The position numbers and the translations under genes were made by a program. DNA of 64,000 bases, taken from assembly GCF_900090325.1 (NCBI RefSeq), contig NZ_FMHW01000002.1:7255001-7319000 (forward strand). Direction: 5' to 3'. Positions 17,112 through 26,080 of this stretch are shown piece by piece. The notes below the pieces were generated by a model. It was not told where the DNA came from and searched no databases. It was given only the letters and a program-made list of their open reading frames with translations. How positions within the stretch are numbered: position 1 is the stretch's first letter; the number at the start of each line of letters is the position of its first letter. This stretch comes from Micromonospora pallida. Its GTDB lineage: Bacteria; Actinomycetota; Actinomycetes; Mycobacteriales; Micromonosporaceae.

Positions 17112-17789
17112 TCAGCGGCTCGTGACGTCGTGCGGGGTCTCGGTCTCGGTGCGGCGCTGCGCCGGCGGCTGGGCCGGGGTCTCGGTCTTGGTGCGCTGCG
17201 CCGGCGGCTGGGCCGCGACCGGCTCGGTGCGGTGTGGCGTCGACGGCTGGGCCGGGACGGGCTCGGTGCCGAGCAGGTCGGCGACGAGCGCCCGGTAGTG
17301 GACGACCGCCTGCCGCAGTTCCTCCGTGCTCGCCTCGCCGCGCTCGTTGCGCAGGTGGATCTCGTGCGCCTCCCGGTAACGGGTCAGCGTGCGGGCGTGG
17401 GCGACGGAGAGGTGGGCGGCCTGCTCGTCGAAGTCCCCGGTCGGGTAGCCGCGCTCGGCGACCAGCCGGGCGACCAGCGCGTCGGCCTCGCCGACCGCCT
17501 CGGCGGGGGTGTCCACGAAGCGGAGCTGGACCTCCTCCCACGCGGCCGTGTACCGGGCGCGCGACTCGGGGCTGAGCGGGGTCAGGGTCAGCTCGGCGTG
17601 CCGGCGTTCGCGGTCGCGGAGTTCCTTCTCCGCCTCACTGCGGCTGGCCCGCTCGGCGACGAGCCGGTCGTACTCCGGGCCGAACCGGCGGCGCAACTGC
17701 CGGCGCCGACTCGCGGGCACGGCCAGCGCGACGGCGGCGGCGATCAGGAGTACGACGAGAACGATGACGACTATCTGCGTGGGCGACAT
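17112..17789 (-). CDS. Membrane-anchored conserved hypothetical protein
   Basis: 225 aa from ATG 17789, chosen over an upstream in-frame ATG because AAGGAGGAGG lies just before it. One N-terminal transmembrane helix (about 5-24, IVVIVLVVLLIAAAVALAV) is followed by a basic stop-transfer stretch RRRQLRRRF. A long charged helical region and the C-terminal domain with WEEVQLRFVDTPAEAVGEAD come next, then a Pro/Gln-rich tail. The architecture recurs in actinobacterial secreted or membrane hypotheticals. No enzymatic motif is present. It shares its C-terminal domain with the downstream gene and may act with it at the membrane; this is inference. Confidence 0.8.
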   Translation of the reverse strand: MSPTQIVVIVLVVLLIAAAVALAVPASRRRQLRRRFGPEYDRLVAERASRSEAEKELRDRERRHAELTLTPLSPESRARYTAAWEEVQLRFVDTPAEAVGEADALVARLVAERGYPTGDFDEQAAHLSVAHARTLTRYREAHEIHLRNERGEASTEELRQAVVHYRALVADLLGTEPVPAQPSTPHRTEPVAAQPPAQRTKTETPAQPPAQRRTETETPHDVTSR

Positions 17790-17978
17790 GGCCTCCTCCT
17801 TCGCCACCAGCTATTCCCGCGTCGACCTGATCGCCAATCCCGATTGCGCCTACTTTCCCGCTGACGCGCCCGACATGACCGAGCCGACATGCGGATCTTC
17901 CGCGAAAACCTGATTGATTCAAGAAAGCTGGCTTGGGCTGAGTTATGCCGGTTTGCCGCCATCGGGCACGCCGAGGCG

Positions 17979-18635
17979 TCACCCGGACGAAGGGGTGCCC
18001 AGTCCCTCGTCCCGGGCCGCGGTGATCGCCTCGGCACGGCTGTTCACCTGAAGCTTCACCAGGATGGCGGAGACGTTGTTGCGTACCGTCTTGGGGCTCA
18101 GCCCGAGCCGCTGCGCGATCCCGGCGTTGGGCAGGCCCCGGGCCAGCAGCCCGAGGATCTCCCGTTCCCGGTCGGTGAGCTGCGGGAACGGCTCCGGTTG
18201 GCCGGGACCGGCGCGGAACAGCATCGCGGCGCGACCCGCGACAGCGGCGCCGAGAACCAGGTCCCCGCTGGCCACCGCACGGATGCTGCGCTCCACGTCG
18301 GCGGCGCTGGCGCCCTTGAGCAGGTAGCCACGGGCCCCGGCGCGCATCGCCGCGACCAGCGACGCGTCGTCGGAGAGCATGGTGACGACCAGCACGCCGA
18401 CGTCGGGGTGGTCGCGGGTGAGCACCCGGGTCGCCTCGACGCCGGACCCCTGCCCGAAGTGCAGGTCCATCAGCACGACCGTGGGCCGTACGCGGGTGAC
18501 GACCTGCAACGCGGTCGCCACGTCGGCGGCCTCGCCCACGCAGTCGATACCGTCGAGCGTGGACAGCAACGCCGTCATGCCGAGCCGGAAGACGGGGTGA
18601 TCGTCCACCACGACGACCCGGATCGGTGCGCTCAC
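17979..18635 (-). CDS. NarL/LuxR-family response regulator
   Basis: 218 aa, starting at GTG 18635. That start overlaps the stop of the upstream sensor kinase by 4 nt (GTGA), giving translational coupling. The receiver domain (5-120) has the acidic pair D11/D12, phosphoacceptor Asp57 in VVLMDLHFG, and Lys in YLLKGAS. The C-terminal LuxR HTH (about 150-205) contains LTDREREILGLLARGLPNAG followed by LSPKTVRNNVSAILVKL. It is the DNA-binding output of the two-component pair. Targets are not evident; the divergent triple-repeat peptide/JmjC unit beyond the kinase gene is a reasonable candidate. Confidence 0.95.
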   Translation of the reverse strand: MSAPIRVVVVDDHPVFRLGMTALLSTLDGIDCVGEAADVATALQVVTRVRPTVVLMDLHFGQGSGVEATRVLTRDHPDVGVLVVTMLSDDASLVAAMRAGARGYLLKGASAADVERSIRAVASGDLVLGAAVAGRAAMLFRAGPGQPEPFPQLTDREREILGLLARGLPNAGIAQRLGLSPKTVRNNVSAILVKLQVNSRAEAITAARDEGLGTPSSG

Positions 18636-20569
18636 GACAACTCCAGGGGGATGGTCAGCCGCACCATGGTGCCGCGCGGGTCGGCCGGGCCGACTGTGAG
18701 TGTCCCACCGATGCCGTCGGCCCGTTCCCGCATCGCGTGCAGGCCGACGCCCCGGGTCGGCCCGACGGGTGGCCCCTGACCGTGGTCGGTGACGATGATC
18801 CGCAGCAGGTCCGGCCGCCGGTCCAGGGTGACCGTGCAGTGGTCCACCCCGGCATGCCGGTGCACGTTGCGCACCGCCTCCGCGGTCACCCCGTACGCGG
18901 CGGTGGCGACCGAGCCGGGCAGCGGGTCGAGCGGCACCGGGACGTGCACGGCGACGTCCAGCCCGGCCCGCGCGTACTGGTCGCGCAGGGTGTCCACCGC
19001 AGGTTCCAGGCCGCCGTCGGCGAGCACCGGCGGCAACAGGCCGTGCGCCAGATCCCGGACGTCCTCGGCGCGTGTGGTCAGCTCGGCAATCAGCCGCTCC
19101 AACAGTTCGTCCGCGCGGGCCGGGTCGCGGTGCAGCAGGTTGCGGGTGGCGGCGAGGCCGAGACCGATGCCGCTGAGCGCCGGGCCGAGCCCGTCGTGCA
19201 GGTCCCGACGCAGTGCCCGGCGCTCCTCGTCGCGGGCCTCGGCGAGCCGCCGCCGCGAGCGGGTCAGCTCCTCGTTGGTCCGGGCGAGATCCACCACGGC
19301 GGCGACCACCGGGGCGAGCCCGGTGAGCGCTTCGGCGACCCGGCCGCCGAGCAGTTCCCCCGGCCGCGGCCAGGCGTGCAGGTACCCGACCTGGCGACCC
19401 CCGCTGGTCAGTGGCACGGTCACCGGCGTCCCTCCGGCGCGCGGGGGCGGCTCGGGCCCGTCGGCGGTGACCAGCACCTCGGCGAGGCGCAGCGCGGCGG
19501 CGATCACCGGACCCAGCTCGGCGGAACTGTCCAGGCTGTGGGCGACCCGGCGCATCAGGGGTTCCGGGCTCTCGCCGTGCACCAGCCGGTCCACGCCACG
19601 CTGCACCCACTGCCGCACCGGCTGGAAGGCGACCGCGATGACGGCGGTCACCACGATCCGGGGCGCGGACGATGCGTCGGGCAGCACCCGGTCGAGCACG
19701 GTGACCCCGGCGGCGTACCCGGCGATCACCCCGGCGGTCAACAGGTACCACACCAGGGCCCGCCGGACCGCCAACCGCAGGCCCCACATCTGCTGCCGGA
19801 GCACCACCACGGCGACCGCCGCCGGGAAGAACGCCTGCGAGGCGAGCATCAGCAGGGCGGGCACCGAGGCGGGCAGCACCGGCGGCAGCACGGTGACCAG
19901 GAACGCGAGGGTCAGCAGCGTACTACCCGCGGTCGCCCAGCCCATGCCGTGGCGCTGCTCCGGCGGGCCGTACCGCCAGCGCCAACCGCAGGCCGCCGCG
20001 GCGAGCAGACCGAGCAGTACCAGGGCGTACCCGGCCGGCTCGGCGAGCGCGGCGCGGACCGCCGTGGCGGCGGGCCCGAGCGGGACCAGCCCGCGCGGCG
20101 GCGGCGCGGTCAGCACGAGGACCGACGTCAGGGCCACGTACCCGAGGCCGACGGCGACCGCGACCCGCTCGACGCGGGTCGGCGGCCGTTCCGGCAGCAG
20201 CCACGGCATCACCACGACCAGCGCGTACAGACCGGGAACCCAGGCCCAGTGGTGCGCGGACAGCAGCCAGTACGGGCCGGTGGACAGCAGGCCCCACTGG
20301 GCGGCGAACGCGGACAGGGATCCGCCGACCGCGGCGGCCGCGACGATCCACCCGGCGAGCCGGCCGCCGGTCCGCCGCCGGCTCAGCACGAGCCAGGCGA
20401 CGCCGCCGTAGACGATCCCGTCCATGAGGTCCACCAGCGAGTACAGCTGGGTGTCGGTGAACGCGGGCAGCGCGACACACCAGGCGAGGATCGCGCCGGT
20501 GGTGCACCCGACGGTGACGGCGAGGACCACCCAGGCGGCGATCCGGTCGGACGTGCGGGGAGTCGACAT
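18632..20569 (-). CDS. Membrane sensor histidine kinase (HisKA_3 type)
   Basis: 645 aa, ATG with GGAGGG upstream. The N-terminal half contains about eight to ten hydrophobic helices. A GAF-like segment of about 100 residues is followed by the dimerisation/phosphoacceptor helix EERRALRRDLHDGLGPALSG with His458, and a HATPase domain ending in DHGQGPPVG and GVGLHAMRERADGIGG. This is a DesK/NarL-type kinase that phosphorylates the coupled response regulator. The multi-helix sensor suggests a membrane or lipophilic signal, which is inference. It is transcribed divergently from the triple-repeat peptide gene with 135 bp between the start codons. Confidence 0.94.
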   Translation of the reverse strand: MSTPRTSDRIAAWVVLAVTVGCTTGAILAWCVALPAFTDTQLYSLVDLMDGIVYGGVAWLVLSRRRTGGRLAGWIVAAAAVGGSLSAFAAQWGLLSTGPYWLLSAHHWAWVPGLYALVVVMPWLLPERPPTRVERVAVAVGLGYVALTSVLVLTAPPPRGLVPLGPAATAVRAALAEPAGYALVLLGLLAAAACGWRWRYGPPEQRHGMGWATAGSTLLTLAFLVTVLPPVLPASVPALLMLASQAFFPAAVAVVVLRQQMWGLRLAVRRALVWYLLTAGVIAGYAAGVTVLDRVLPDASSAPRIVVTAVIAVAFQPVRQWVQRGVDRLVHGESPEPLMRRVAHSLDSSAELGPVIAAALRLAEVLVTADGPEPPPRAGGTPVTVPLTSGGRQVGYLHAWPRPGELLGGRVAEALTGLAPVVAAVVDLARTNEELTRSRRRLAEARDEERRALRRDLHDGLGPALSGIGLGLAATRNLLHRDPARADELLERLIAELTTRAEDVRDLAHGLLPPVLADGGLEPAVDTLRDQYARAGLDVAVHVPVPLDPLPGSVATAAYGVTAEAVRNVHRHAGVDHCTVTLDRRPDLLRIIVTDHGQGPPVGPTRGVGLHAMRERADGIGGTLTVGPADPRGTMVRLTIPLELS

Positions 20570-20704
20570 GGTCCCTCCACTGTGTCGATCGTCGCCGGCA
20601 GCCGCAGATCACCGTTCGGCCGTTCGGATGATCCCGGGTGTCCCGGCCGGAACGGGACACCGGTCCCTGGTGACCGGGACGGCGCGGCCCGTTGACTGTC
20701 GGTC

Positions 20705-20986
20705 ATGACCTCTCTTCCGGACCACATCCCGGCCCACGTCAAGGGTTCCTACATCAACTGCGACCAGTACGCCCGTGAGGCGCGGCTCACCCCGCCGCCG
20801 GCCGCCGACCACTTCCCGGCCCACGTCAAGAACTCGTACGTCAACTGCTACGAGTACGCCCGTGAGGCGCGGCTCACCCCGCCGCCGGCCGCCGACCACT
20901 TCCCGGCCCACGTCAAGAACTCGTACCCGACCTGCCAGGAGATGGTGCGGACGGTGCAGCTCACCGCCGCGCCCGCAGCGGCATGA
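20705..20986 (+). CDS. Triple-repeat peptide, probable substrate/precursor of the coupled JmjC-like enzyme
   Basis: 93 aa built almost entirely of three 29-residue units: 6-34, 35-63 and 64-93. Each has the pattern DHFPAHVKNSYxxCxEYAREARLTPPPAA; the third diverges after its Cys. Cys19, Cys48 and Cys77 are spaced exactly 29 residues, as are Tyr16/45/74 and the Ser before each Tyr. The DNA of units 2 and 3 is near-identical, a sign of recent duplication. No separate leader, signal peptide or membrane helix is present. The stop overlaps the start of the next gene by 4 nt (ATGA). The start has only a weak ribosome site. It resembles multi-core RiPP precursors, but no named family is recognised. 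Confidence 0.75.
   Translation: MTSLPDHIPAHVKGSYINCDQYAREARLTPPPAADHFPAHVKNSYVNCYEYAREARLTPPPAADHFPAHVKNSYPTCQEMVRTVQLTAAPAAA
20720..20986 (+). repeat. Three tandem 87-bp repeats in the peptide gene
   Basis: In-register 87-bp units begin at 20720, 20807 and 20894. Units 2 and 3 are identical over about their first 36 bases, then diverge in the last unit. They encode the three 29-residue peptide repeats. Confidence 0.9.
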
Positions 20987-21999
20987 CGACGCTGCACGCC
21001 CCCACCCGGCTCGCCGGCACTTGGCGGGAGTGGCTCGCCGAGAACCTGGCCATGGGTGCCTCCGTCGAGGAGGCGCGGGCGGCCGCCGTCGCCGGGTGCG
21101 GGGACGCCGACGCCGTCGACGCGGAACTGGCGGAACTCACCGACCATCCGTACTTCGCCGTGTGTCGCCGGCTCGCGCTGCGCTACGACTGGATGGAGTC
21201 CGTGCTGGACACGTACCGGTCGCTGCGCAACAGCGACGGGGGACGGACCCTGGAGCACCGCGCGGACCTCACCCCGGAGGAGTTCTTCTCCCGGTACTAC
21301 TTCGGGAACCGCCCGGTCGTGCTCGACGGCATGATGACGGACTGGCCCGCCCTCGACTGGACGCTGGAGAGCCTGGCCACGGCGTGCGGCGACGCCCAGG
21401 TCGAGGTGATGACCGGTCGGGACGCCAACCCGGACCACGCCTGGCAGTACGACCGGCACCGCACCACCATGTCGTTCCGCGACTACCTGGCGGCCCTCGG
21501 CTCCGGCGTCCGCACCAACGACTACTACATGGTCCCCCGCAACGAGAACTGGTCCGGGCCGCTGCGGCCACTCGCCGCCGACGTGCGGCACCCGGCGGGC
21601 ATCGTGGATCCGACGGCCGTCGGACACCTGCTGCTCGGTCCGGCCGGCACGGTCACGCCGCTGCACGTGGACAACAGCAGCGTGCTGCTCTGCCAGGTGT
21701 TCGGCCGCAAGCACGTCCGGCTCGTGCCGTCGTACGAACGACACCTCGTCTACCCCCGGGGCGGCACGTTCAGCGCGGTCGACGCGGCCAACCCGGACCC
21801 CGTCCGGCACCCGCGGTTCGCCGAGGCGACCGTGCTGGAAACCGTCCTGGAACCCGGTCAGATGCTGCTCGTCCCGGTGGGCTGGTGGCACTGGGTGGAG
21901 GCGCTGGACGTGAGCGCCACGGTCACGTTCCACCACTTCTGCACGCCGGGGCAGAACCACAAGATGGCGACCCCGCCCGCCGCCGGCCAGGACGACTGA
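20983..21999 (+). CDS. JmjC/cupin_8-like Fe(II)/2-oxoglutarate oxygenase, probable peptide hydroxylase
   Basis: 338 aa, ATG overlapping the peptide gene stop (ATGA). Residues 1-95 form a helical N-terminal domain, and 96-320 a cupin-like JmjC domain. The FYFGNRPVVL-like entry is present as RYYFGNRPVVLDGMMTDWPA. Iron ligands are His228 and Asp230 in TPLHVDNSS and His303 in GWWHWVE. The Lys243 region (FGRKHVRLVPSY) is placed to bind 2-oxoglutarate. The family hydroxylates protein or peptide side chains. Strict coupling to the triple-repeat peptide makes that peptide the likely substrate and the N-terminal domain a possible recognition module. No protease or transporter lies beside it. A strong terminator follows. 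Confidence 0.85.
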   Translation: MTTLHAPTRLAGTWREWLAENLAMGASVEEARAAAVAGCGDADAVDAELAELTDHPYFAVCRRLALRYDWMESVLDTYRSLRNSDGGRTLEHRADLTPEEFFSRYYFGNRPVVLDGMMTDWPALDWTLESLATACGDAQVEVMTGRDANPDHAWQYDRHRTTMSFRDYLAALGSGVRTNDYYMVPRNENWSGPLRPLAADVRHPAGIVDPTAVGHLLLGPAGTVTPLHVDNSSVLLCQVFGRKHVRLVPSYERHLVYPRGGTFSAVDAANPDPVRHPRFAEATVLETVLEPGQMLLVPVGWWHWVEALDVSATVTFHHFCTPGQNHKMATPPAAGQDD

Positions 22000-22026
22000 C
22001 CGGTACTCGACCGGGAACGCGTCACC

Positions 22027-22058
22027 GGACACCCCGTCGCACCCGTGACGGGGTGTCC
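22027..22058 (+). terminator. Terminator after the peptide/JmjC unit
   Basis: 12-bp perfect stem (22027-22038 and 22047-22058) with 8-nt loop, 27 bp after the stop. It closes the two-gene transcription unit. Confidence 0.85.
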
Positions 22059-22233
22059 GCGTACCCGTGTCCATCGTGGAGCTGGTCCGGCCGGAACCGA
22101 GCGGACGGTAGTGCATCAGCGCACGATTACGTATCCTGCCCAAGGTGCTCGTACCGGAGCCCGGTACGTCGGGCGGTGCTGCCCGGCCGGCTGCCGGCGC
22201 CACTCCTGCTACACCCTCCGGGCGAGGTGCTGA

Positions 22234-24606
22234 TTGAACTCCCGCGACTGGCCGATCCGCACCAAGCTGACCGCGCTGGTCGTCGTCCCGGTGGCCGCCC
22301 TGCTGACACTGTGGATCTTCGCCACCACCCTGGCTCTCGGCCCCGCTCTCGACCTGCTCGCCGCCGGCACCCTGCTGCGGGAGCTCGGCATGCCCGCCGA
22401 CCGGGTGGTGGTCGAGCTGCAACGGGAGCGCCGGCTTTCGGTGATCCAGCTCGCCAGCGCCGGCGAGGTGGCCGAACTGCGCGACCAACGGCCGCGGACC
22501 GACCGGGCAGTGGCCGAGCTGCGACAACGGGCCGGCAGCAAGGACCTGCGGGACGCCGCCGACGACCTGGTCGACGCCCGCGTCGACCGGCTCTTCACCG
22601 CCCTGGAAGGGCTCCCCGCCGGCCGACAGCTCATCGACCGGCGGCAGCTGGACCGGGCCAGCGCGCACGGTCTCTACACCGGAATGCTCACCGCGACGTT
22701 CCAGACCTTCTCCGCCATGGCTGCCCTACCGGACCGTGGCCTGAACCGGCAGGCGCGGGCGCTGAGCTCGCTCGGGCATGCCCGCGACCTGCTCGGCCAG
22801 ACCGACTCGCTGGCGGCCGGCGCGTTCGCCGCCGGCCGGTTCGCCCGGGGCGAGCACGCCGCGCTCGTGCAGACCATCGGCCAGCACCGGTACGCCACCG
22901 CGATCGCCGTCGACGACCTGCCGGGCCCCACCCGTAGCGCCTTCCACCACCTCATCGAGGGCGAGGACTTCCTCCGGCTACGGCAGATGCAGGACGAACT
23001 GATCGCCGCCGACCCGGACGCCCCGCCGCCGGTGGACGCGCGGACCTGGCAGGCCACCCACGACGTCGTCCAGCGCCACCTGCGTGACTTCGAGCTGGCC
23101 GAGGCGAAGGCGCTCACCGAGCGGTCGGTGCCGGCGGCCCTCGGCATCCTCGCCCGGCTCGCCGCCGCCGGGCTGCTCGGTCTGGTGGCCGTCGTGGTCT
23201 CCCTGACCGTGGCGCTCCGGGTCGGCCGCTCGCTGGTCCAGCGGTTGACCTGGGTCCGGACGGCCGCCACCGAGCTGGCCGAGCAGCGGCTGCCCGACGT
23301 GGTGGCCCGGCTGCGCCGGGGCGAGGAGGTCGATGTCGTCCGGGAAGCCCCGCTCCTTCCGGAGTTCGGCACCGACGAGATCGGCCAGGTCGGGCAGGCG
23401 TTCGGTGCCGTGCAACGGACCGCCGTCGGGTCGGCGGTGGACGAGGCGGCCCTGCGGCACGGGCTCAACGAGGTCTTCCTGAACATCGCCCGGCGCACCC
23501 AGGGGCTGGTGCACCGGCAACTCGCCCTGCTCGACCGGATGGAACGCCGAACCGAGGACCCGACGGAACTGGCCGAACTGTTCCAGGTTGACCACCTCGC
23601 CACCCGGATGCGTCGGCACGCCGAGGACCTGGTCATTCTCGCCGGGGCGGCCCCGGGGCGGGGCTGGCGCAACCCGATCCCCGTGCTCGACGTGATCCGG
23701 GGCGCGATCTCCGAGGTCGAGGCGTACCACCGGGTGGACATCACCCTGGTACGGCCCGCCGCGGTGGTCGGTAGGGCCGTCGGCGACGCGATCCACCTGC
23801 TGGCCGAGCTGGTCGAGAACGCCACCTCCTTCTCGTCACCGCGCACCCGGGTGCAGGTCCGCGGCGAGCTGCTGCCCCACGGGTACGTCGTCGAGGTCGC
23901 CGACCAGGGCCTCGGGATGACCGCCGACGCGATCGAGGAGGCCAACCGCCAGCTCGCCCGCTCCCCGGAGTTCGACCCGACGGTCAGCGCCCGACTCGGT
24001 CACTTCGTGGTGGCGCGGCTCGCGGCCCGGCACGGTGTCCAGGTGCGCCTGCGGCCCGGCGCGCGGGGCGGGGTGACCGCTGTCGTGCTCCTGCCGTCCG
24101 AACTGGTGACGGCCGAGCCGCCCCGGCCGGCCGACGACCGGTCGGGTCCGGAGCGGATGGCCAAGGTGACGAAGCTGAGCACCCTACCCCGGCCCCGTCC
24201 GGCCCGCTCGACCCGTCGGCGGTCGGAGTCCCCCTCGGTGGTGCCGCTGGCGCCGGCGCGGCTGGGGGCGACGGAGCTACCGGTCGGCCCGGACGGCTTG
24301 CCCCGCCGGATCCGGCAACGTGGCCCGGCCCGACAGCCCCGGCGGCCGGTCACCGCCGAGCCGACGGCGCGCACGCCGGAGCAGGTACGGGCGGCGATGA
24401 CGGCGCTCCAGTCCGGCACCGAGCGGGGGCGACGCGGGACCGCCTACCCGATCCCGTCCACCGAGGGTGTCGACGCGCCCACGGTGCCGACCATGCCGGT
24501 CGTGCCGGCCGGTCCGACGGCGGACCAACCGACCACGGAGCTACCCCGGGTGCGGCCCGGCGAAGCGACCGTCGAAACTGTCAGCGGAACGGAAAGGGAC
24601 GGGTAG
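22234..24606 (+). CDS. cvnA: Conservon sensor kinase-like protein CvnA (NIT-type sensor, HATPase)
   Basis: 790 aa from TTG 22234 (GGGCGAGG 6 nt upstream). The N-terminus MNSRDWPIRTKLTALVVVPV and a first transmembrane helix (about 12-34) precede a periplasmic nitrate/nitrite-sensing-like helical region. A second helix lies near 307-328, then a HAMP-like segment and an ATPase domain with ELVENATSFSSP (N box), VADQGLGM (G1) and GHFVVARLAARHGVQV. The long Pro/Arg-rich C-terminal tail ends beside the next gene. In conservons CvnA works with CvnB-D as a membrane-associated G-protein-like signalling complex. The stop overlaps cvnB by 1 nt. Confidence 0.93.
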   Translation: MNSRDWPIRTKLTALVVVPVAALLTLWIFATTLALGPALDLLAAGTLLRELGMPADRVVVELQRERRLSVIQLASAGEVAELRDQRPRTDRAVAELRQRAGSKDLRDAADDLVDARVDRLFTALEGLPAGRQLIDRRQLDRASAHGLYTGMLTATFQTFSAMAALPDRGLNRQARALSSLGHARDLLGQTDSLAAGAFAAGRFARGEHAALVQTIGQHRYATAIAVDDLPGPTRSAFHHLIEGEDFLRLRQMQDELIAADPDAPPPVDARTWQATHDVVQRHLRDFELAEAKALTERSVPAALGILARLAAAGLLGLVAVVVSLTVALRVGRSLVQRLTWVRTAATELAEQRLPDVVARLRRGEEVDVVREAPLLPEFGTDEIGQVGQAFGAVQRTAVGSAVDEAALRHGLNEVFLNIARRTQGLVHRQLALLDRMERRTEDPTELAELFQVDHLATRMRRHAEDLVILAGAAPGRGWRNPIPVLDVIRGAISEVEAYHRVDITLVRPAAVVGRAVGDAIHLLAELVENATSFSSPRTRVQVRGELLPHGYVVEVADQGLGMTADAIEEANRQLARSPEFDPTVSARLGHFVVARLAARHGVQVRLRPGARGGVTAVVLLPSELVTAEPPRPADDRSGPERMAKVTKLSTLPRPRPARSTRRRSESPSVVPLAPARLGATELPVGPDGLPRRIRQRGPARQPRRPVTAEPTARTPEQVRAAMTALQSGTERGRRGTAYPIPSTEGVDAPTVPTMPVVPAGPTADQPTTELPRVRPGEATVETVSGTERDG

Positions 24607-25028
24607 TGGTGCAACCCACGAGGCAGGCGGCCGATCTCGACTGGCTGCTGGACGAACTGGTGGACCGGGTACCGGCTGCGCGCCAGGCGGTGGTGCTCTC
24701 CGCCGACGGGTTGCTCGTGGGCTCCTCCGCCGGGCTGGACCGGGACGCGGCCGAGCACTTCTGCGCCATGGCGTCCGGCTTCGCCAGCCTGGCGAAGGGA
24801 GCAAGTCGACACTTCGCCGCCGGTCCGGTCCGGCAGACGGTGGTCGAGATGGAGTCGGCGTACCTCTTCGTCACCGCCGCCGGCCGGGGCGCGTGCCTGG
24901 CCGTGCTCAGTGACGCCGACACGGACATCGGCCTGGTCGCCTACGAGATGGCGATGCTGGTGAACCGGGTCGGCGAGACGCTGAGTACCCCGTCCCGATC
25001 CGCCGCGGGCGTGCTCGATGCAGGCTGA
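24606..25028 (+). CDS. cvnB: Conservon roadblock/LC7 protein CvnB
   Basis: 140 aa, GTG start overlapping the cvnA stop by one base (TAGTG). A single roadblock/LC7 domain spans about 7-125, with the typical AVVLSADGLLVGSSAGLDRD and GRGACLAVLSDADTDIGLVAYEM segments. Roadblock proteins regulate small Ras-like GTPases as activators or scaffolds, here the CvnD GTPase two genes downstream. Its 3' end overlaps cvnC by 11 bp, so expression is tightly coupled. Confidence 0.95.
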   Translation: MVQPTRQAADLDWLLDELVDRVPAARQAVVLSADGLLVGSSAGLDRDAAEHFCAMASGFASLAKGASRHFAAGPVRQTVVEMESAYLFVTAAGRGACLAVLSDADTDIGLVAYEMAMLVNRVGETLSTPSRSAAGVLDAG

Positions 25029-25407
25029 GTCGCCGGGGCCCCGGCACGAGTGGCTGGACGACGAGGCCGGGCCCGTCGTCCGCCCGTACGCGGTCACCGG
25101 CGGTCGGGTGGCGCCCGCCGTCGGTGAGTTCGACCTGGTCGCGTTCGTGCTGGCCACGGGGGATGTCGACCCGGACGGCCACCCCCAGTTGCACCCGGAA
25201 CACCGACACCTGGTGGAGTTGGCGGCCGAGCCGGTGTCGGTGGCGGAACTCGCCGCGCACCTCGACCTCGCCATCGGCGTGGTCCGGGTGCTCCTCGGCG
25301 ACCTGCTCACCGGCGGACTCGTCACCGTGCACGAGCCGCCGACCACTGCGTACCTTCCCGACGACAACATCCTCAAGGCGGTGGCGAATGGACTCCGTGC
25401 ACTCTGA
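25018..25407 (+). CDS. cvnC: Conservon DUF742 protein CvnC
   Basis: 129 aa. The family features are the N-terminal VVRPYAVTGGRVAP block and a winged-helix-like region with EPVSVAELAAHLDLAIGVVR followed by LLGDLLTGGLVTV. DUF742 proteins form part of the conservon complex, and the wHTH-like fold is thought to mediate interactions rather than clear DNA binding. The gene overlaps cvnB at its start and cvnD by 20 bp at its end. Confidence 0.95.
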   Translation: MQAESPGPRHEWLDDEAGPVVRPYAVTGGRVAPAVGEFDLVAFVLATGDVDPDGHPQLHPEHRHLVELAAEPVSVAELAAHLDLAIGVVRVLLGDLLTGGLVTVHEPPTTAYLPDDNILKAVANGLRAL

Positions 25408-25987
25408 CCGTGACGGAGCCGGCCAGCGGGTTCCGCTGGCACTGAAGATCCTGATCGCGGGAGGCTTCGGTGCCGGCAAGACGACCCTGGTGAGTGCGCT
25501 GAGCGAGGTCCGTCCGTTGCAGACCGAGGAGGTGCTCACCAGCGCCAGCATCGGGACCGACGACACATACGGCGTGGAGGGCAAGAACACCACCACGGTC
25601 GCCATGGACTTCGGTCGGATCACCATCAACGAGGACCTCCAGGTCTACCTCTTCGGCACGCCGGGGCAGGACAGGTTCTGGTTCCTCTGGGACGAACTCG
25701 CGTTCGGCGCGCTCGGCGCGGTGGTGCTCGCCGACACCCGTCGGCTGGCCGACTGCTTCCCCTCGGTGGACTACTTCGAGCAGCGGGGTATCCCCTTCGT
25801 GGTCGGGGTGAACTGCTTCGACGGGGCCCGCCGGTTCAGCCTCAACTCCGTACGGCAGGCGCTGGACCTCGACCCGGACGTGCCGCTGGTGCTCTGCGAC
25901 GCCCGCGACCGCCAGTCCGGCAAGCTGGTGCTGGTCGCCCTGGTGGAGCACGTCGCCGCCCAGCGCGGCGAGACGGTCGCCGGATAG
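25388..25987 (+). CDS. cvnD: Conservon Ras-like GTPase CvnD
   Basis: 199 aa from ATG 25388, which lies inside cvnC. A longer in-frame ORF upstream is only the shadow of cvnC. P-loop GGFGAGKTT (about residues 24-32), switch region GTDDTYGVEGKNTTTVAMDFG, and FGTPGQDRFWFLWDE as the G3 equivalent of DxxG. The guanine-specificity loop reads VGVNCFDG instead of NKxD, as usual in this family. It is the GTP-binding switch of the conservon and should cycle under CvnB/CvnA control at the membrane. The operon ends here. Confidence 0.95.
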   Translation: MDSVHSDRDGAGQRVPLALKILIAGGFGAGKTTLVSALSEVRPLQTEEVLTSASIGTDDTYGVEGKNTTTVAMDFGRITINEDLQVYLFGTPGQDRFWFLWDELAFGALGAVVLADTRRLADCFPSVDYFEQRGIPFVVGVNCFDGARRFSLNSVRQALDLDPDVPLVLCDARDRQSGKLVLVALVEHVAAQRGETVAG

Positions 25988-26080
25988 GGGCCGGGGCGGA
26001 AAATCCGGGAACCGGGTTCACCGACGGGTGATCGCGGGAAGGCTGGTGGGATCGACCCGGACGAGAGGAGAGGCGACACC

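Noticed and set aside
18626..20695. Plus-strand ORF of 689 codons
   Set aside because: Antisense to the sensor kinase gene, no domain and no start signal.
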